24,964 bases of DNA from an uncultured Sutterella sp. (GCA_905192805.1 CAJJMF010000009.1:1-24964), one strand, 5' to 3'; numbered from the stretch's first letter, positions 1-8,988 are shown. Notes: generated by a model not told the origin, from the letters alone. Numbers and translations are program-made.

Positions 1-810
1 CTCAGGGTCCACGAAGGGGACATGGTCAAAGTGGGCGATACCATCGCAACGATCGGGATTCCTGAAATTGAAGCCAAGCTCGCGCAGGTCAAAGCCCAAC
101 GTGAACAAGCCGAAGCCAAAAACGATATGGCCCAAACGGGGCCCCGCGAAGAAGAAAAGCGCGCGGCGGCAGCCGATCTCGCCCGTGCACAAGCGGGTTT
201 AACACTCGCGAAAAAGAGCTACGATCGTGTGAACGCGCTCTTTAAAGAAGGCCTCATTGCGGCCCAAAAGCACGACGAAGCGCTCGCACAATATAACGCT
301 GCCCGCGAATTGGTCGTGGCCGCTGGGGCTAAGGTTGACGCCCTCAACCGTGGGGCCCGTGAGGAAGAAAAGGCTGCCACGAAAGCCATGGTGGCCCAAG
401 CCACGGGCGGGGTCGACGAAGTCACCTCGCTTGCCAACGAAGGCAACGTCAAGAGCCCCGTCGCGGGCGAAGTCACGCGCGTTGTGATGCAAGTGGGCGA
501 AGTTACCCCGGCCGGGTTCCCGATTGTGGTCGTGACCGACTTGGATAACGCCTGGGTCACGTTTAATGTGCGCGAAGACGAACTCGCTCAGTTCAAAAAA
601 GGCACCAAATTTGACGTGACGATTCCTGCGTTAAAGCAAAACGCCACCCTGGTTGTCACCTGGATTAACCCGCGCGGTGCGTACGCGACGTGGCGTGCCA
701 CGAAGCAAACCTCGGGTTACGACTTACGCACCTTTGAAGTGCGTGCCAAACCCACGGCTTCGATTGCCGACCTGCGTCCTGGGATGACGGTCGTCAATGA
801 GCGCCACTAA
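1..810 (+). CDS. HlyD-family periplasmic adaptor (membrane fusion) protein, 5' truncated
   Basis: The reading frame is already open at base 1, so the true start and the N-terminal membrane anchor lie upstream; 269 residues are visible. The order is typical of HlyD/EmrA/YbhG-type adaptors: the end of a lipoyl half-motif (EGDMVKVGD), a long Ala/Glu/Lys/Gln-rich alpha-helical hairpin (about residues 20-140) with a turn near the KEGLIAAQKHDEA segment, the second lipoyl half (VKSPVAGEVTRVVMQVGE), then a beta-barrel domain ending in LRPGMTV. Such proteins bridge an inner-membrane exporter to a TolC-like channel. The double ABC-2 permease gene begins 40 bp downstream on the same strand, so the two probably form one efflux operon. 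The substrate is not predictable from sequence. The family call is confident; the partner ATPase and outer-membrane channel are not in the window. Confidence 0.9.
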   Translation, partial: LRVHEGDMVKVGDTIATIGIPEIEAKLAQVKAQREQAEAKNDMAQTGPREEEKRAAAADLARAQAGLTLAKKSYDRVNALFKEGLIAAQKHDEALAQYNAARELVVAAGAKVDALNRGAREEEKAATKAMVAQATGGVDEVTSLANEGNVKSPVAGEVTRVVMQVGEVTPAGFPIVVVTDLDNAWVTFNVREDELAQFKKGTKFDVTIPALKQNATLVVTWINPRGAYATWRATKQTSGYDLRTFEVRAKPTASIADLRPGMTVVNERH

Positions 811-850
811 GCGTAAGCCCTTCGTTGACCCGATAGGATAGGCACACAGG

Positions 851-3262
851 ATGCGAAACTTTGCCGCCAACGTTTGGAATACGGCCCGCTGGGAAATGGG
901 TAGCGTCTGGCGTCGCCCACACGAGTGGGTGACGGGACTCGTGTTGCCCTTGATTTGGTGCCTTTTGATGGTGCTCCTCTTTTCCGAAGGGCTCATGACG
1001 GGGCTCCCCGTGGGGGTCGTGAATCTCGACCAGGGGAGTGAAGCCCGCACGCTCCTTACCCGACTCGATGCGCTCCCGAGCGTTGACGTGCGTCCCTACG
1101 AAAACCCGCTCGCGCTTGAAGCCGCGCTTAAAGCGGGCAAGGTCTATGCCGGGGTCACTATCCCTAACGACTACACCCAAAAAACCCTCGCGAGCGAAAC
1201 GCCCCCTGTCACCCTCACCTTTAATAAGAGCTATTACGCGATTGGCACGATCTTGGAGGTGGACCTCAAGATGGCCCTAGCGGATATCAGTCGCGCGCGG
1301 GGCGCCCAATCGATGACAAAACTGCGCGGGGGCAGTATTGAACGCACGAGTGAAGTCTTAGGGATTACCGAACCCGATGTCGCCTTTGAAGGGAACCAAA
1401 GCTTTAACTTTAGCCGCTACCTCTTAGCGACCTTGGTGCCGGGCCTCTTGGTACTGGCGCAAGCCATTGTGATGGCGGGCGTCTTGGTGCGCGATTGGCG
1501 CGACAAAACCCTGCGCCCTTGGCTTACGGCCGCGGCGGGTAACCGCTACGCCGCCCTTTTAGGGAAACTCCTCCCGTGGATGGGGTTTTACCTCTTATCG
1601 GACCTTGCGTGGGTCGCTTGGTTTGCGGGGATGGAAGGCTGGGGCATCGCTGGGTTCACCGCTAGCCAAACCGCCGTAGGGCTCGCCTTCTGGTGCTTAG
1701 CGACCGTGGTCCTCGTCCTAGCGGTCACGGCCATGGTGCTCTTTTTAACGAGCGTATCGCTCACCTGGGTGATTGCGGTTTCGGGCACGATCGCGCTCTT
1801 TGCGCCGACCTTCCCCTTTACCTCGTTCTCTTTCCCGTTTGAATCGATGACGCCAGGCGCCGTCTTCTTTGGTCACCTGCTACCCTTAACGCACTACCTC
1901 AAAATTCAAGGCGAATGCATGGTGTTGGGGAGCCCTGCCACCACGATTATGACCTCGATTGGCGTTTTAGGCCTGTTTGTCATCTTACCGGGCATCGCTG
2001 GGGTGCTCTTTTATACCGAACGCTTAAAGGTCTGGTTACGCCAAGAAGTGGCTGGGGACACGGACACGCCCCCCACGGAACCTCCTAGCGCCTTTGGCTT
2101 TTTGCGCACCGTGGGCGCCACCCTCAAGCGTATTGCCACGGACCGCGATACGGTCGTGATTGCGTTGCTCGCGATGGGCTTTTACTTGGTGTTTTACGCG
2201 TGGCCTTACGGGAACCAACAAATCACCCATATTCCCACGATTGTGCTCGACTTGGACCAGAGTGCCCTTTCACGGCGCACGACGATGGCGATCGATGCCT
2301 CGCCCACGGTTGACTTAGTGGCGGTTCTCACCGAACGCGGGGAAGCCGAGCGTGCTTACCGTGAAGAAAAGGCTGCGGCGCTCGTGACCATTCCGTCTGG
2401 CTACGAAGAGCGTCTCTCACGGGGCGAAAACGCCACGCTGCACTTAGTGAGTAACGGCGCTTACCCCGTCAAAGGCCGTGCGCTACAAGCTGCCCTCTCG
2501 GGGGTGGTGTTAGACGCCACCCAAAAAGAAGACTCCGCAAGTCTCCTCTTAACGGAAATGCCGATGGCTGTCCTGGCACGTCAGTTAAAACTCTCGCACC
2601 CGAGCGCCATTGTGGAGTATCGCTATAACGAAATCGGTGGTTACGGCAACTACACGGTGCCCGTTGCCGCCCCCGTGATTTTGCAAGCCGTCTTTTTAAT
2701 GCTCGTGACGTTGGGGCTGGGGGGCTGGTTGCGGGACCCTCGCCATACGCCTATTGCCTCTGGGTTACGCACGCCTGGCCGCTTAACGCTCGCGCTCCTC
2801 CTCGCGTTTACGCTCTTGGCCTACCTCTGGTTCTTATACATGCAAGGGTTTGACTTTTGGGTGAACGAATACGGCTCCCTCAAAAACCCCGTGGGTGTCT
2901 TCACCGTGGGGGCCCTTTTTACGCTCGACGTGGTGGCCTTTGCGTTGATGATTACAGCCCTGATGGGGTCAAACCAATTCACGAGCCAGTTGGTCGTAAT
3001 GTTCTCAGCGCCCGCCGTCTTTATGTCGGGCGCCATTTGGCCCTTAGAAAACGTCCCCTACTGGTTGACCCGCATTGTTGCCAATAGTCTTCCCTCCACC
3101 CCGGGCGTGCAGGCGATTGTCGGCCTCTCGCAGGACGGCGCACGGCTCACCGATGTGATGCCACAGGTGACGCTCATGGGGCTACAAACGCTACTCTATG
3201 CGTTCTTGGCGTACCTCTGGCTACGTCGCCGTACGCGTGAGGCCCAACAGAGACTCCGTTAA
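851..3262 (+). CDS. Fused tandem ABC-2 type transporter permease (two permease units in one chain)
   Basis: An 803-residue inner-membrane protein, about twice the length of a single YbhR/YbhS/YhhJ-type ABC-2 permease. Each half has an N-terminal helix, a large extracytoplasmic domain, then a block of about five helices: half one is roughly residues 1-395 and half two 430-800. The halves are recognisably duplicated: VVNLDQ (56-61) matches VLDLDQ (465-470), SVDV (77-80) matches TVDLV (486-490), and GVTIPNDY (101-108) matches LVTIPSGY (511-518), a constant offset near 409. A hydrophilic Pro/Thr/Asp-rich linker (about 400-415) joins them. No Walker A or ABC signature is present here or in the neighbours. 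It follows the HlyD gene closely and is closed by an intrinsic terminator. The likely role is a drug or small-molecule exporter core; the substrate is unknown. The ATG at 851 has only a weak purine-rich upstream site. Confidence 0.88.
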   Translation: MRNFAANVWNTARWEMGSVWRRPHEWVTGLVLPLIWCLLMVLLFSEGLMTGLPVGVVNLDQGSEARTLLTRLDALPSVDVRPYENPLALEAALKAGKVYAGVTIPNDYTQKTLASETPPVTLTFNKSYYAIGTILEVDLKMALADISRARGAQSMTKLRGGSIERTSEVLGITEPDVAFEGNQSFNFSRYLLATLVPGLLVLAQAIVMAGVLVRDWRDKTLRPWLTAAAGNRYAALLGKLLPWMGFYLLSDLAWVAWFAGMEGWGIAGFTASQTAVGLAFWCLATVVLVLAVTAMVLFLTSVSLTWVIAVSGTIALFAPTFPFTSFSFPFESMTPGAVFFGHLLPLTHYLKIQGECMVLGSPATTIMTSIGVLGLFVILPGIAGVLFYTERLKVWLRQEVAGDTDTPPTEPPSAFGFLRTVGATLKRIATDRDTVVIALLAMGFYLVFYAWPYGNQQITHIPTIVLDLDQSALSRRTTMAIDASPTVDLVAVLTERGEAERAYREEKAAALVTIPSGYEERLSRGENATLHLVSNGAYPVKGRALQAALSGVVLDATQKEDSASLLLTEMPMAVLARQLKLSHPSAIVEYRYNEIGGYGNYTVPVAAPVILQAVFLMLVTLGLGGWLRDPRHTPIASGLRTPGRLTLALLLAFTLLAYLWFLYMQGFDFWVNEYGSLKNPVGVFTVGALFTLDVVAFALMITALMGSNQFTSQLVVMFSAPAVFMSGAIWPLENVPYWLTRIVANSLPSTPGVQAIVGLSQDGARLTDVMPQVTLMGLQTLLYAFLAYLWLRRRTREAQQRLR

Positions 3263-3286
3263 AACGAATTTTTTTGCAATTTTCTT

Positions 3287-3320
3287 ACGACGCTCGCCGA
3301 GAAACCTCGGCGAGTCTCGT
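3287..3320 (+). terminator. Intrinsic terminator after the efflux operon
   Basis: A perfect 9-bp stem CTCGCCGAG/CTCGGCGAG (3293-3301 with 3306-3314) has an AAAC loop. It can extend through ACGA/TCGT (3287-3290 with 3317-3320) and is followed by TTTTA. It lies 24 bp after the permease stop codon. Confidence 0.85.
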
Positions 3321-3353
3321 TTTAAAATAAGGGTTTTTCCTAGGATTTTCCTT

Positions 3354-3370
3354 GTGCCCTCTTGGGGCAC
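3354..3370 (+). other. Small hairpin just upstream of tatD
   Basis: The inverted repeat GTGCCC/GGGCAC with a 5-nt loop (TCTTG) sits 15 bp before the preferred tatD start at 3386. It may be a 5'-UTR stem; there is no recognisable operator and no function can be assigned. Confidence 0.35.
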
Positions 3371-3385
3371 CGTAACACATTCCCT

Positions 3386-4201
3386 ATGCCGATTTCTCCC
3401 GATACCCCCGTCATGGACACGCACTGCCACTTAACGGCGGACGATTTTGATGCGGACCGTGACGAGGTGATTACCCGTATGAAAGCCGCCGGTACGATGG
3501 CGGCGATTGTGATTGGGTGCGATGATGACGATTACCCAAAACTGCTCCAATTGACCCAACAGTACCCCGGTACCCTCTGGGGCGCGTGGGGCTTGCACCC
3601 TGAGTACGAAAACGTCCCCGAGGTGAGTCTTGAGACGATTGTGGAGCGTTGCTCGGCGCCAGGCATCGTCGCCGTGGGCGAAACGGGCTTAGATTTTTAC
3701 TGGTGTAAAGAACCCTTGGATTGGCAACGTGCGCGTTTTCGTCGCCACATCGAAGCGGCCCGAATGTTAAAGAAACCCTTGGTGATTCATGCGCGGGATT
3801 CCGAAACCGAAGCCCTCGCGATTCTGCGTGAAGAACACGCGGGCGATATGGGCTTTGTGATGCATTGCTTCTCCGGGACCGAGCGGGATGCGAAGGAAGC
3901 GGTGGACTTAGGGGGCTGTGTGAGCTTCACAGGCTCGCTCACCTTTAAACGTAATGACGCGTTGCGTGCGGTCTGTGGGGCACTCCCCTTAACCTCAATC
4001 ATGCTCGAAACGGATTCCCCTTACATGGCTCCCGTGCCGATGCGAGGTAAACGCTGCGAACCCACGTTTATTCCGCACATTGCGAACGTGGTGGCGACGA
4101 TCCATGGAGTAACCCCCGAAGAGGTCGCTCGTACCACCACACAAACGGCGATTCGCTTTTTTGGGCTGCCACTCACCTACCCGGCTGCCCCTGCCCTTTG
4201 A
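3386..4201 (+). CDS. TatD-family metal-dependent hydrolase (DNase-like)
   Basis: A 271-residue TIM-barrel metallohydrolase of the TatD/YcfH family, cytoplasmic, with members known as Mg-dependent 3'-5' DNases or RNases. Visible ligand motifs, in order: MDTHCHL (His13, His15), AVGETGLDFYW (metal-bridging Glu), LVIHARDSETEAL (His), FVMHCFSGT (His) and LETDSPYMAPVPMRGKRCEP (Asp). All canonical positions are present; the usual RGKRNEP reads RGKRCEP. Length is normal (about 255-275). The ATG at 3386 was chosen because the family begins about ten residues before the DTHCH motif; an in-frame TTG at 3362 and the ATG at 3413 are alternatives, and none has a strong ribosome binding site. The ankyrin gene follows after about 50 bp, possibly co-transcribed. 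Which paralogue (tatD, ycfH or yjjV type) it is cannot be decided. Confidence 0.93.
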   Translation: MPISPDTPVMDTHCHLTADDFDADRDEVITRMKAAGTMAAIVIGCDDDDYPKLLQLTQQYPGTLWGAWGLHPEYENVPEVSLETIVERCSAPGIVAVGETGLDFYWCKEPLDWQRARFRRHIEAARMLKKPLVIHARDSETEALAILREEHAGDMGFVMHCFSGTERDAKEAVDLGGCVSFTGSLTFKRNDALRAVCGALPLTSIMLETDSPYMAPVPMRGKRCEPTFIPHIANVVATIHGVTPEEVARTTTQTAIRFFGLPLTYPAAPAL

Positions 4202-4250
4202 TCGCAGGGATCGAGCACCACCGAATAGTTTTTTGCTTTGGAGACCAATG

Positions 4251-5042
4251 ATGTTGAAAACCACGCTTTTGAGCACAATCCTCGCACTGAGTTTAACGAT
4301 GGGCAGTGTTGCCCACGCCGAAGAAGCCGTGATGACGGGCCCCGATGGTACCGCCATTACCCAGGCCGAGTTGGACGAAATGGGGGCCAACATCACCCGT
4401 ATCCAACGTGCGGTCATGATCGGTGACGTCAATACGGTCAAAGAGATCATCGGGAAAGGGATGAACCCCAACTTGACGCTCCCCAACAAGGATACGCTCC
4501 TCACCTTTGCCTACCGCTCGGACGCCTGGGCTGTGGTCAAGGTGTTACTCGAAAACGAATTGGTGGACGTGAATCACGCCAATGCCTTTGGCGAAACGCC
4601 CTTGATGTTAGCGGTCTTTAAAAACCGCCCGGACGACGTGGAAGAGCTCTTAAAGCGTGGGGCCAACGTCAACATGGAAAAGGGCTGGACGCCGCTACAC
4701 TACGCTGCCACCGAAGGGAACGTCGCGCTTCTGGAGCGCTTACTTAAGGCCGGGGCCGATGTGAACGCGCAAACCTCCGCGGGGGTGACACCCTTGATGA
4801 TGGCCGCTCGCAAACCGAGCCGTGCTGCCGTGAAAGTGCTCTTAAAGGCGGGCGCCTACCGTGACTACTGCACGGATAGCGAAAATTCGGCCGCGAATTT
4901 TGCGGAAAAAGCGGGCGACGAAGAACTGGCCAAGTTCCTCAAAATCGAACGCTGTGCAGTGATCGGTCCCAAGAACCCTGCGCTTTATGGTCGCACCACG
5001 AATTTTGCTGACTTTGTGAAACAGTCGGGCCCACAACAATAA
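4251..5042 (+). CDS. Exported ankyrin-repeat protein
   Basis: A 263-residue protein with a clear Sec signal peptide (Lys3, hydrophobic core LLSTILALSLTMG, cleavage predicted after AHA at 21-23), so it is probably periplasmic. Ankyrin repeats span about residues 48-235, with consensus elements GETPLMLA (114-121), GWTPLHYAA (145-153) and GVTPLMMAA (178-186) and the interrepeat LLKxGAxVN pattern repeated. Cys207 and Cys235 near the C terminus could form a disulfide. Ankyrin repeats mediate protein binding; similar periplasmic AnkB-type proteins occur in proteobacteria, but no specific partner can be named. Adjacent ATGs occur at 4248 and 4251; the GGAGA at 4240-4244 gives normal spacing to 4251. 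It lies between tatD and rlhA with short gaps, suggesting one operon. Confidence 0.88.
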   Translation: MLKTTLLSTILALSLTMGSVAHAEEAVMTGPDGTAITQAELDEMGANITRIQRAVMIGDVNTVKEIIGKGMNPNLTLPNKDTLLTFAYRSDAWAVVKVLLENELVDVNHANAFGETPLMLAVFKNRPDDVEELLKRGANVNMEKGWTPLHYAATEGNVALLERLLKAGADVNAQTSAGVTPLMMAARKPSRAAVKVLLKAGAYRDYCTDSENSAANFAEKAGDEELAKFLKIERCAVIGPKNPALYGRTTNFADFVKQSGPQQ

Positions 5043-5066
5043 TTTTTACAGACACCACCCAAGCCC

Positions 5067-7043
5067 ATGAGTAACGATCGTTTCCGTTTGGAACTTCTCT
5101 CGCCTGCCCGCGATGCCGACACCGGCATCGCTGCCATTGATCACGGTGCGGATGCCGTCTACATTGGGGGGCCCAGTTTTGGGGCTCGCCAGTCCGCGGG
5201 CAACAGCTTAGACGACATTGCGCGTCTGGCAGCCTATGCCCATCGCTACGATGCGAAAGTGTTTATGACGCTCAACACCCTCTTTGATGATGCGGAGTTA
5301 AAAGCAGCCCGGCGGCTCGCGTTTGATGCGGCCGACGCGGGCGTCGATGTGCTCATCTTGCAAGACATGGGCTTACTCATGGGGGAATTGCCCAACATTG
5401 AGCTGCACGCCTCCACGCAGTGCGACATCCGTACGCCCGAAAAGGCCAAGTTTTTAGAAGACGTGGGCTTTTCGCAGATGGTGCTCGCTCGCGAATTGTC
5501 GCTCGAGGAAGTGCGTGCCTGCTATGAACGGCTCAATCACGCCCGCATCGAATACTTCATTCATGGGGCGCTCTGTGTGAGTTACTCGGGACAGTGCTAC
5601 ATTTCACACGCCATGACGGGGCGCAGTGCCAACCGTGGGGAATGTGCGCAGTTTTGCCGTCTTCCCTATGACGTGACCACCTTGGGTGGCCAAGTCTTAG
5701 CTCGCAATGCGCACGTCTTGAGTCTGAAAGACAATAACCAAACGGACAATTTGGAAGCTCTGATTGATGCCGGGGTATCGTCCTTTAAGATCGAAGGACG
5801 CCTAAAAGACATTCAGTACGTGAAAAACATCACGGCGCACTACCGTCAGGCCTTGGATAAGATCATTGCCCGTCGTCCCGAACTCTCCCGCACCTCGTCC
5901 GGTGTGAGCACGTTCTCCTTTACGCCCGATCCAGATAAAAGCTTTAATCGTGGCTCAACGGACTACTTTGTGCACGGGAAAAATTACGACGAACCCTATA
6001 AGCTCGTTGACCCGAATACGCCCAAGAATTCGGGCACTCCGGTGGGCGAAGTGCGTGGCATTCGCGCGGGTGTCGTAACCCTGGCGCTCAACGCAGGCGT
6101 CACGCTTAACAATGGGGACGGTTTCACCTACCTCATCGATCGTGGCGACAAAGAAGTCGGTAAAACGCTCGTGGGCTTAAATGTGAACCGTATTGAACCC
6201 ACCCTAGACGCGGGAGTCGTTGACCTCGTTTTGCGCTTCCGGGAGTTCCCCGAAGGCTTACGCACGGGGATGACGGTCTTACGGAATCGCGATCAAGCCT
6301 TTACCAAACTTCTTGCCAATAAAACGGCCGAACGTCGTATTCCGGTGACCCTCACCTTTACGGAAACCGACACCGGCTTTGCGCTCACCTTAAGTGACGG
6401 GAAAAATACCGTCACGCACGACGAACCCTTCGCACGAGAATTGGCGAGCGACCCCGCGAAAAACCAGGCGACGCTCGCGAAAAACCTCTTTAAGTTTGGG
6501 GATACACCGTTTTTATTGGATCCGCTGGCGCTCACGATTGACCCTTCGGTCGTGAGTTTTGTGCCCGCATCGCTCGCAAACCGTATGCGCCGTGAGGCCG
6601 TGGAGCGGCTACTCGCTGAGCGTGAAGTGAACCGTGTGCGCACCCCGCGGGCGCCGCACAACGAAGCGGCCGTTTACCCCGAAAAACTGCTGGGCTTTAA
6701 GGCCAATGTCGCCAACGACGCGGCACGACGCTTCTATGCCATGCATGGCTCGCAGGTCTTACAGCCCGCCTTTGAAATTAAGGCCGTGGAACACGCCGAC
6801 TTAATGACGTGCCGACACTGCATTCGCCCCGCGTTAAACCTCTGTCCGAAGCAGCTTCGCTACTTCCCGGAACTCTTAGAGGAGCGGGATCGTGACGCGT
6901 TCCGCCCTGAGTCGTTGATTCTCACGGATAGTGCCGGGGACCAATTCCTAGCGGTCTTTCACTGTAAGCGTAGCCCTTGCGAAATGACGCTCGAGGCGTA
7001 CGATCCCACGACCCGAGAGGCACCGCGTCGCCCCGAACCCTAA
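5067..7043 (+). CDS. rlhA: Peptidase U32-family 23S rRNA C2501 hydroxylase RlhA
   Basis: A 658-residue U32-family protein. The U32 signature EYFIHGALCVSYSGQCYIS occupies residues 162-180, and Cys170, Cys177, Cys193 and Cys197 form the cysteine cluster typical of iron-sulfur members. The N-terminal part is a barrel-like domain beginning RLELLSPARD. Unlike the short TrhP/YegQ proteins, it has the long middle region and a Cys-rich C terminus (TCRHCIRPALNLCPKQ, then HCKRSPCEM). Length and tail match E. coli RlhA (YdcP, about 650 residues), which is needed for 5-hydroxycytidine at 23S rRNA position 2501. The assignment rests on architecture; older annotations would call it a collagenase-like protease. 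It starts 24 bp after the ankyrin gene with no obvious Shine-Dalgarno, which suggests readthrough or coupling. Confidence 0.88.
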   Translation: MSNDRFRLELLSPARDADTGIAAIDHGADAVYIGGPSFGARQSAGNSLDDIARLAAYAHRYDAKVFMTLNTLFDDAELKAARRLAFDAADAGVDVLILQDMGLLMGELPNIELHASTQCDIRTPEKAKFLEDVGFSQMVLARELSLEEVRACYERLNHARIEYFIHGALCVSYSGQCYISHAMTGRSANRGECAQFCRLPYDVTTLGGQVLARNAHVLSLKDNNQTDNLEALIDAGVSSFKIEGRLKDIQYVKNITAHYRQALDKIIARRPELSRTSSGVSTFSFTPDPDKSFNRGSTDYFVHGKNYDEPYKLVDPNTPKNSGTPVGEVRGIRAGVVTLALNAGVTLNNGDGFTYLIDRGDKEVGKTLVGLNVNRIEPTLDAGVVDLVLRFREFPEGLRTGMTVLRNRDQAFTKLLANKTAERRIPVTLTFTETDTGFALTLSDGKNTVTHDEPFARELASDPAKNQATLAKNLFKFGDTPFLLDPLALTIDPSVVSFVPASLANRMRREAVERLLAEREVNRVRTPRAPHNEAAVYPEKLLGFKANVANDAARRFYAMHGSQVLQPAFEIKAVEHADLMTCRHCIRPALNLCPKQLRYFPELLEERDRDAFRPESLILTDSAGDQFLAVFHCKRSPCEMTLEAYDPTTREAPRRPEP

Positions 7044-7074
7044 ACACAAAACGCGCCCTTCGGGTGAATTTGGT

Positions 7075-7104
7075 TTGGAAGGATCGGACTAATCTCGATA
7101 TACT
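7075..7104 (+). promoter_or_regulatory. Probable sigma70 promoter for the DUF1266 gene
   Basis: TTGGAA at 7075-7080, an 18-bp spacer and TATACT at 7099-7104 resemble a housekeeping promoter (4/6 and 5/6 matches). It lies about 85 bp upstream of the start at 7189, in the gap after rlhA. Confidence 0.5.
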
Positions 7105-7188
7105 GAGAGCCAACACCTTAATCGACGGCGTGAGGGCCACCCTCGCTCTTGCGCCCCGCTTGACCCCTTGTGCGTAGAAAGGACGCCC

Positions 7189-7998
7189 ATGTTTGACGAC
7201 GATACTCAAGAGCTCCTCACCCCCGCCCCTGACCTGCAGTCGATGATCGATTGGCTGGGCGAGAAAGAAGTGCTTCTCACGGATGCCGCAGTTCGGGTGG
7301 TAAAGACCCCCTGGAATGCGTTTGACTTTATTCCCTTTAGTGAGGAATTAGCCCGTTTTGCACTCTACAAAAATGGGTTTACGCTCGGGGAAACCTTTCC
7401 GGAGCACGAAGTCTTACATAAACTCTCGACCGAACTCGCCATCATGTCGCCGGGCGACTTGGATGAACGGTTTTTGCATACCTTAGAGGGGGCTCCGTTG
7501 ACACGCGAATTCCGTCGCTTGGCTCAAGTGCCCGACATTCGTGGGTTACTCAAAAATACGACTGGCTTAGGCTGGAGCGGGTTTCATAACCAGACCGTGA
7601 GTGAAGCGGATGCTCGCCAGATCACCCGACGCCGTATGGTGATTGATGCCAATCGTGAGCTCTACGATTGGACGGCCTTACGGGCTTGGGAGATTTCCGA
7701 AGCCGCTGCCCTGATTCACTTAGCGCGTAGCATGGGAATGTTAAACGAAACGGCCCTGCTGCCCTATGCCAAACGATTGACGACCGAAGCGGCCGTGCGC
7801 TTTGTGAGTTGGGCGGACTTTGCCTTGTCGCTCCTTCGCGCTCGACTCTTTAGTGAAGCCGCCGAAGATGCCTCAGAACTCATCGTACGGTTGGGTGACG
7901 ATTGGGATCAGGTGGAGGCCGCCCTCAAGGGGCCTTGGCTCACGACCGAGTGGCCCATTTTCACAGGCGCCGATCCGTACTTAACGGTACCCGCCTAA
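7189..7998 (+). CDS. DUF1266 domain-containing protein
   Basis: A 269-residue soluble protein without a signal peptide or membrane segment. The C-terminal half has the DUF1266 (YbeR/YbeU-like) pattern: a Trp-containing segment LYDWTALRAWEISEAAALIHLARSMG, then a second helical block with SWADFALSLLRARLFSEAA, and a final LKGPWLTTEWPIF. No enzymatic motif is visible and the family has no established function. The start at 7189 is preferred because GAAAGGA ends about 6 bp upstream; an in-frame TTG at 7168 is possible but precedes that site. It has its own promoter and is closed by a strong hairpin, so it is probably monocistronic. The domain call comes from recalled family pattern, not a search. 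Confidence 0.75.
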   Translation: MFDDDTQELLTPAPDLQSMIDWLGEKEVLLTDAAVRVVKTPWNAFDFIPFSEELARFALYKNGFTLGETFPEHEVLHKLSTELAIMSPGDLDERFLHTLEGAPLTREFRRLAQVPDIRGLLKNTTGLGWSGFHNQTVSEADARQITRRRMVIDANRELYDWTALRAWEISEAAALIHLARSMGMLNETALLPYAKRLTTEAAVRFVSWADFALSLLRARLFSEAAEDASELIVRLGDDWDQVEAALKGPWLTTEWPIFTGADPYLTVPA

Positions 7999-8003
7999 GC
8001 GAG

Positions 8004-8037
8004 AAAGCCCACGCCGAGAGACGTCGACGTGGGCTTT
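8004..8037. terminator. Bidirectional intrinsic terminator
   Basis: A perfect 10-bp stem AAAGCCCACG/CGTGGGCTTT (8004-8013 with 8028-8037) has a 14-nt loop and short T runs on either side. It lies between the convergent DUF1266 gene (+) and ccmI (-), so it can serve both. Confidence 0.85.
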
Positions 8038-8070
8038 TGAGTATTGGGATCTTGTGAGAGCGTGGGCGTA

Positions 8071-8982
8071 CTACTTTCCTTGCAAGCGTTGCTTTTGCGC
8101 TTCGAGCTTTTCGAGTTTCTCAACGCGTTGCTGCATCTGACGCAACCGATCCAGCATCTCACGTGCTTCCATGTACTGCGGATTATCGGGCGACATATTC
8201 GTTAAGAGCGACTCGACGGCGTCCGCAGCCACTTTCCATTCTTCGATTTCGGTGGCCGTCATCACCAAGAGTTGTGTGACGCGTAAGTCCGAGGGCGTGA
8301 GCGTATGAAGGTTCTCTAAGAGGGGAAGCGCTTCTTTCAAATGCGCCTTATCACGGGTCGTCACGAGGGCGGCGGCCATCTCAAGCGCCACATCCGGGTC
8401 CTGGCGCACTTTCGTCATCACCTCACGCGCCGTACGGTACGCGACAATCGCCCCTTCAAAATCGTCTTTTTCGGCACGTTTACGCGCGAGCAGCACCCAC
8501 GCACGGCCGTCCTTATGGTTGTCCTTTAAGTAAAGTTCCAATTGCGGGATATCGGCTTTCCCTTCTAAGACCTTCTGAGAGTCCGCCAAACGCATCAATT
8601 CGGGCGATCCTTTGAGCCCATAGCCCATAATCGTCACGACGGCAATGAGGGCCGCAGCCGACGCAATCACCACGGCGGGTGAATAGGCTTTGCGTTCGGT
8701 ATTGGCTTCGATTTGGCTGGCCTCTTCGAGCGCACGGCGCTCGATATCTTCTTCCATGCGACGGTATTCGGCCTCCGTCAGACTGCCCAAGCGCTTTTCT
8801 TCTTGTAGTCGCTCATATTCGCCTTTGAGCGCTTCACGCAGCGCCCGCTTATGCGTTTCGCTTTCGCGATCCACGTGCGCATTCTTACTCACTTTGCTGA
8901 GCGTGGGGACCACAAATAAGAACGCCACCACGACCATGACAAGGAAAATGGCATAAAGCGTTAATTCATCGGCGGTGAACAC
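8071..8982 (-). CDS. ccmI: Cytochrome c-type biogenesis protein CcmI
   Basis: A 303-residue inner-membrane protein with the CcmI (CycH) layout: an N-terminal transmembrane helix (about residues 8-27), a charged cytoplasmic loop with coiled-coil character (ESETHKRALREALKGEYERL), a second helix (about 104-124), then a periplasmic TPR-like domain (LLARKRAEKDDFEGAIVAYRTA and following helices), ending in a Gln/Lys/Leu-rich coiled tail. CcmI chaperones apocytochrome c to the haem ligation machinery. The GTG at 8982 was chosen over upstream in-frame codons because AAGGAG lies 6 nt before it and the helix then sits right at the N terminus. It follows the octahaem cytochrome gene on the same strand, with a 171-bp gap containing a hairpin. 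The rest of the ccm genes are outside the window. Confidence 0.85.
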   Translation of the reverse strand: MFTADELTLYAIFLVMVVVAFLFVVPTLSKVSKNAHVDRESETHKRALREALKGEYERLQEEKRLGSLTEAEYRRMEEDIERRALEEASQIEANTERKAYSPAVVIASAAALIAVVTIMGYGLKGSPELMRLADSQKVLEGKADIPQLELYLKDNHKDGRAWVLLARKRAEKDDFEGAIVAYRTAREVMTKVRQDPDVALEMAAALVTTRDKAHLKEALPLLENLHTLTPSDLRVTQLLVMTATEIEEWKVAADAVESLLTNMSPDNPQYMEAREMLDRLRQMQQRVEKLEKLEAQKQRLQGK

Positions 8983-8988
8983 AAGTGA

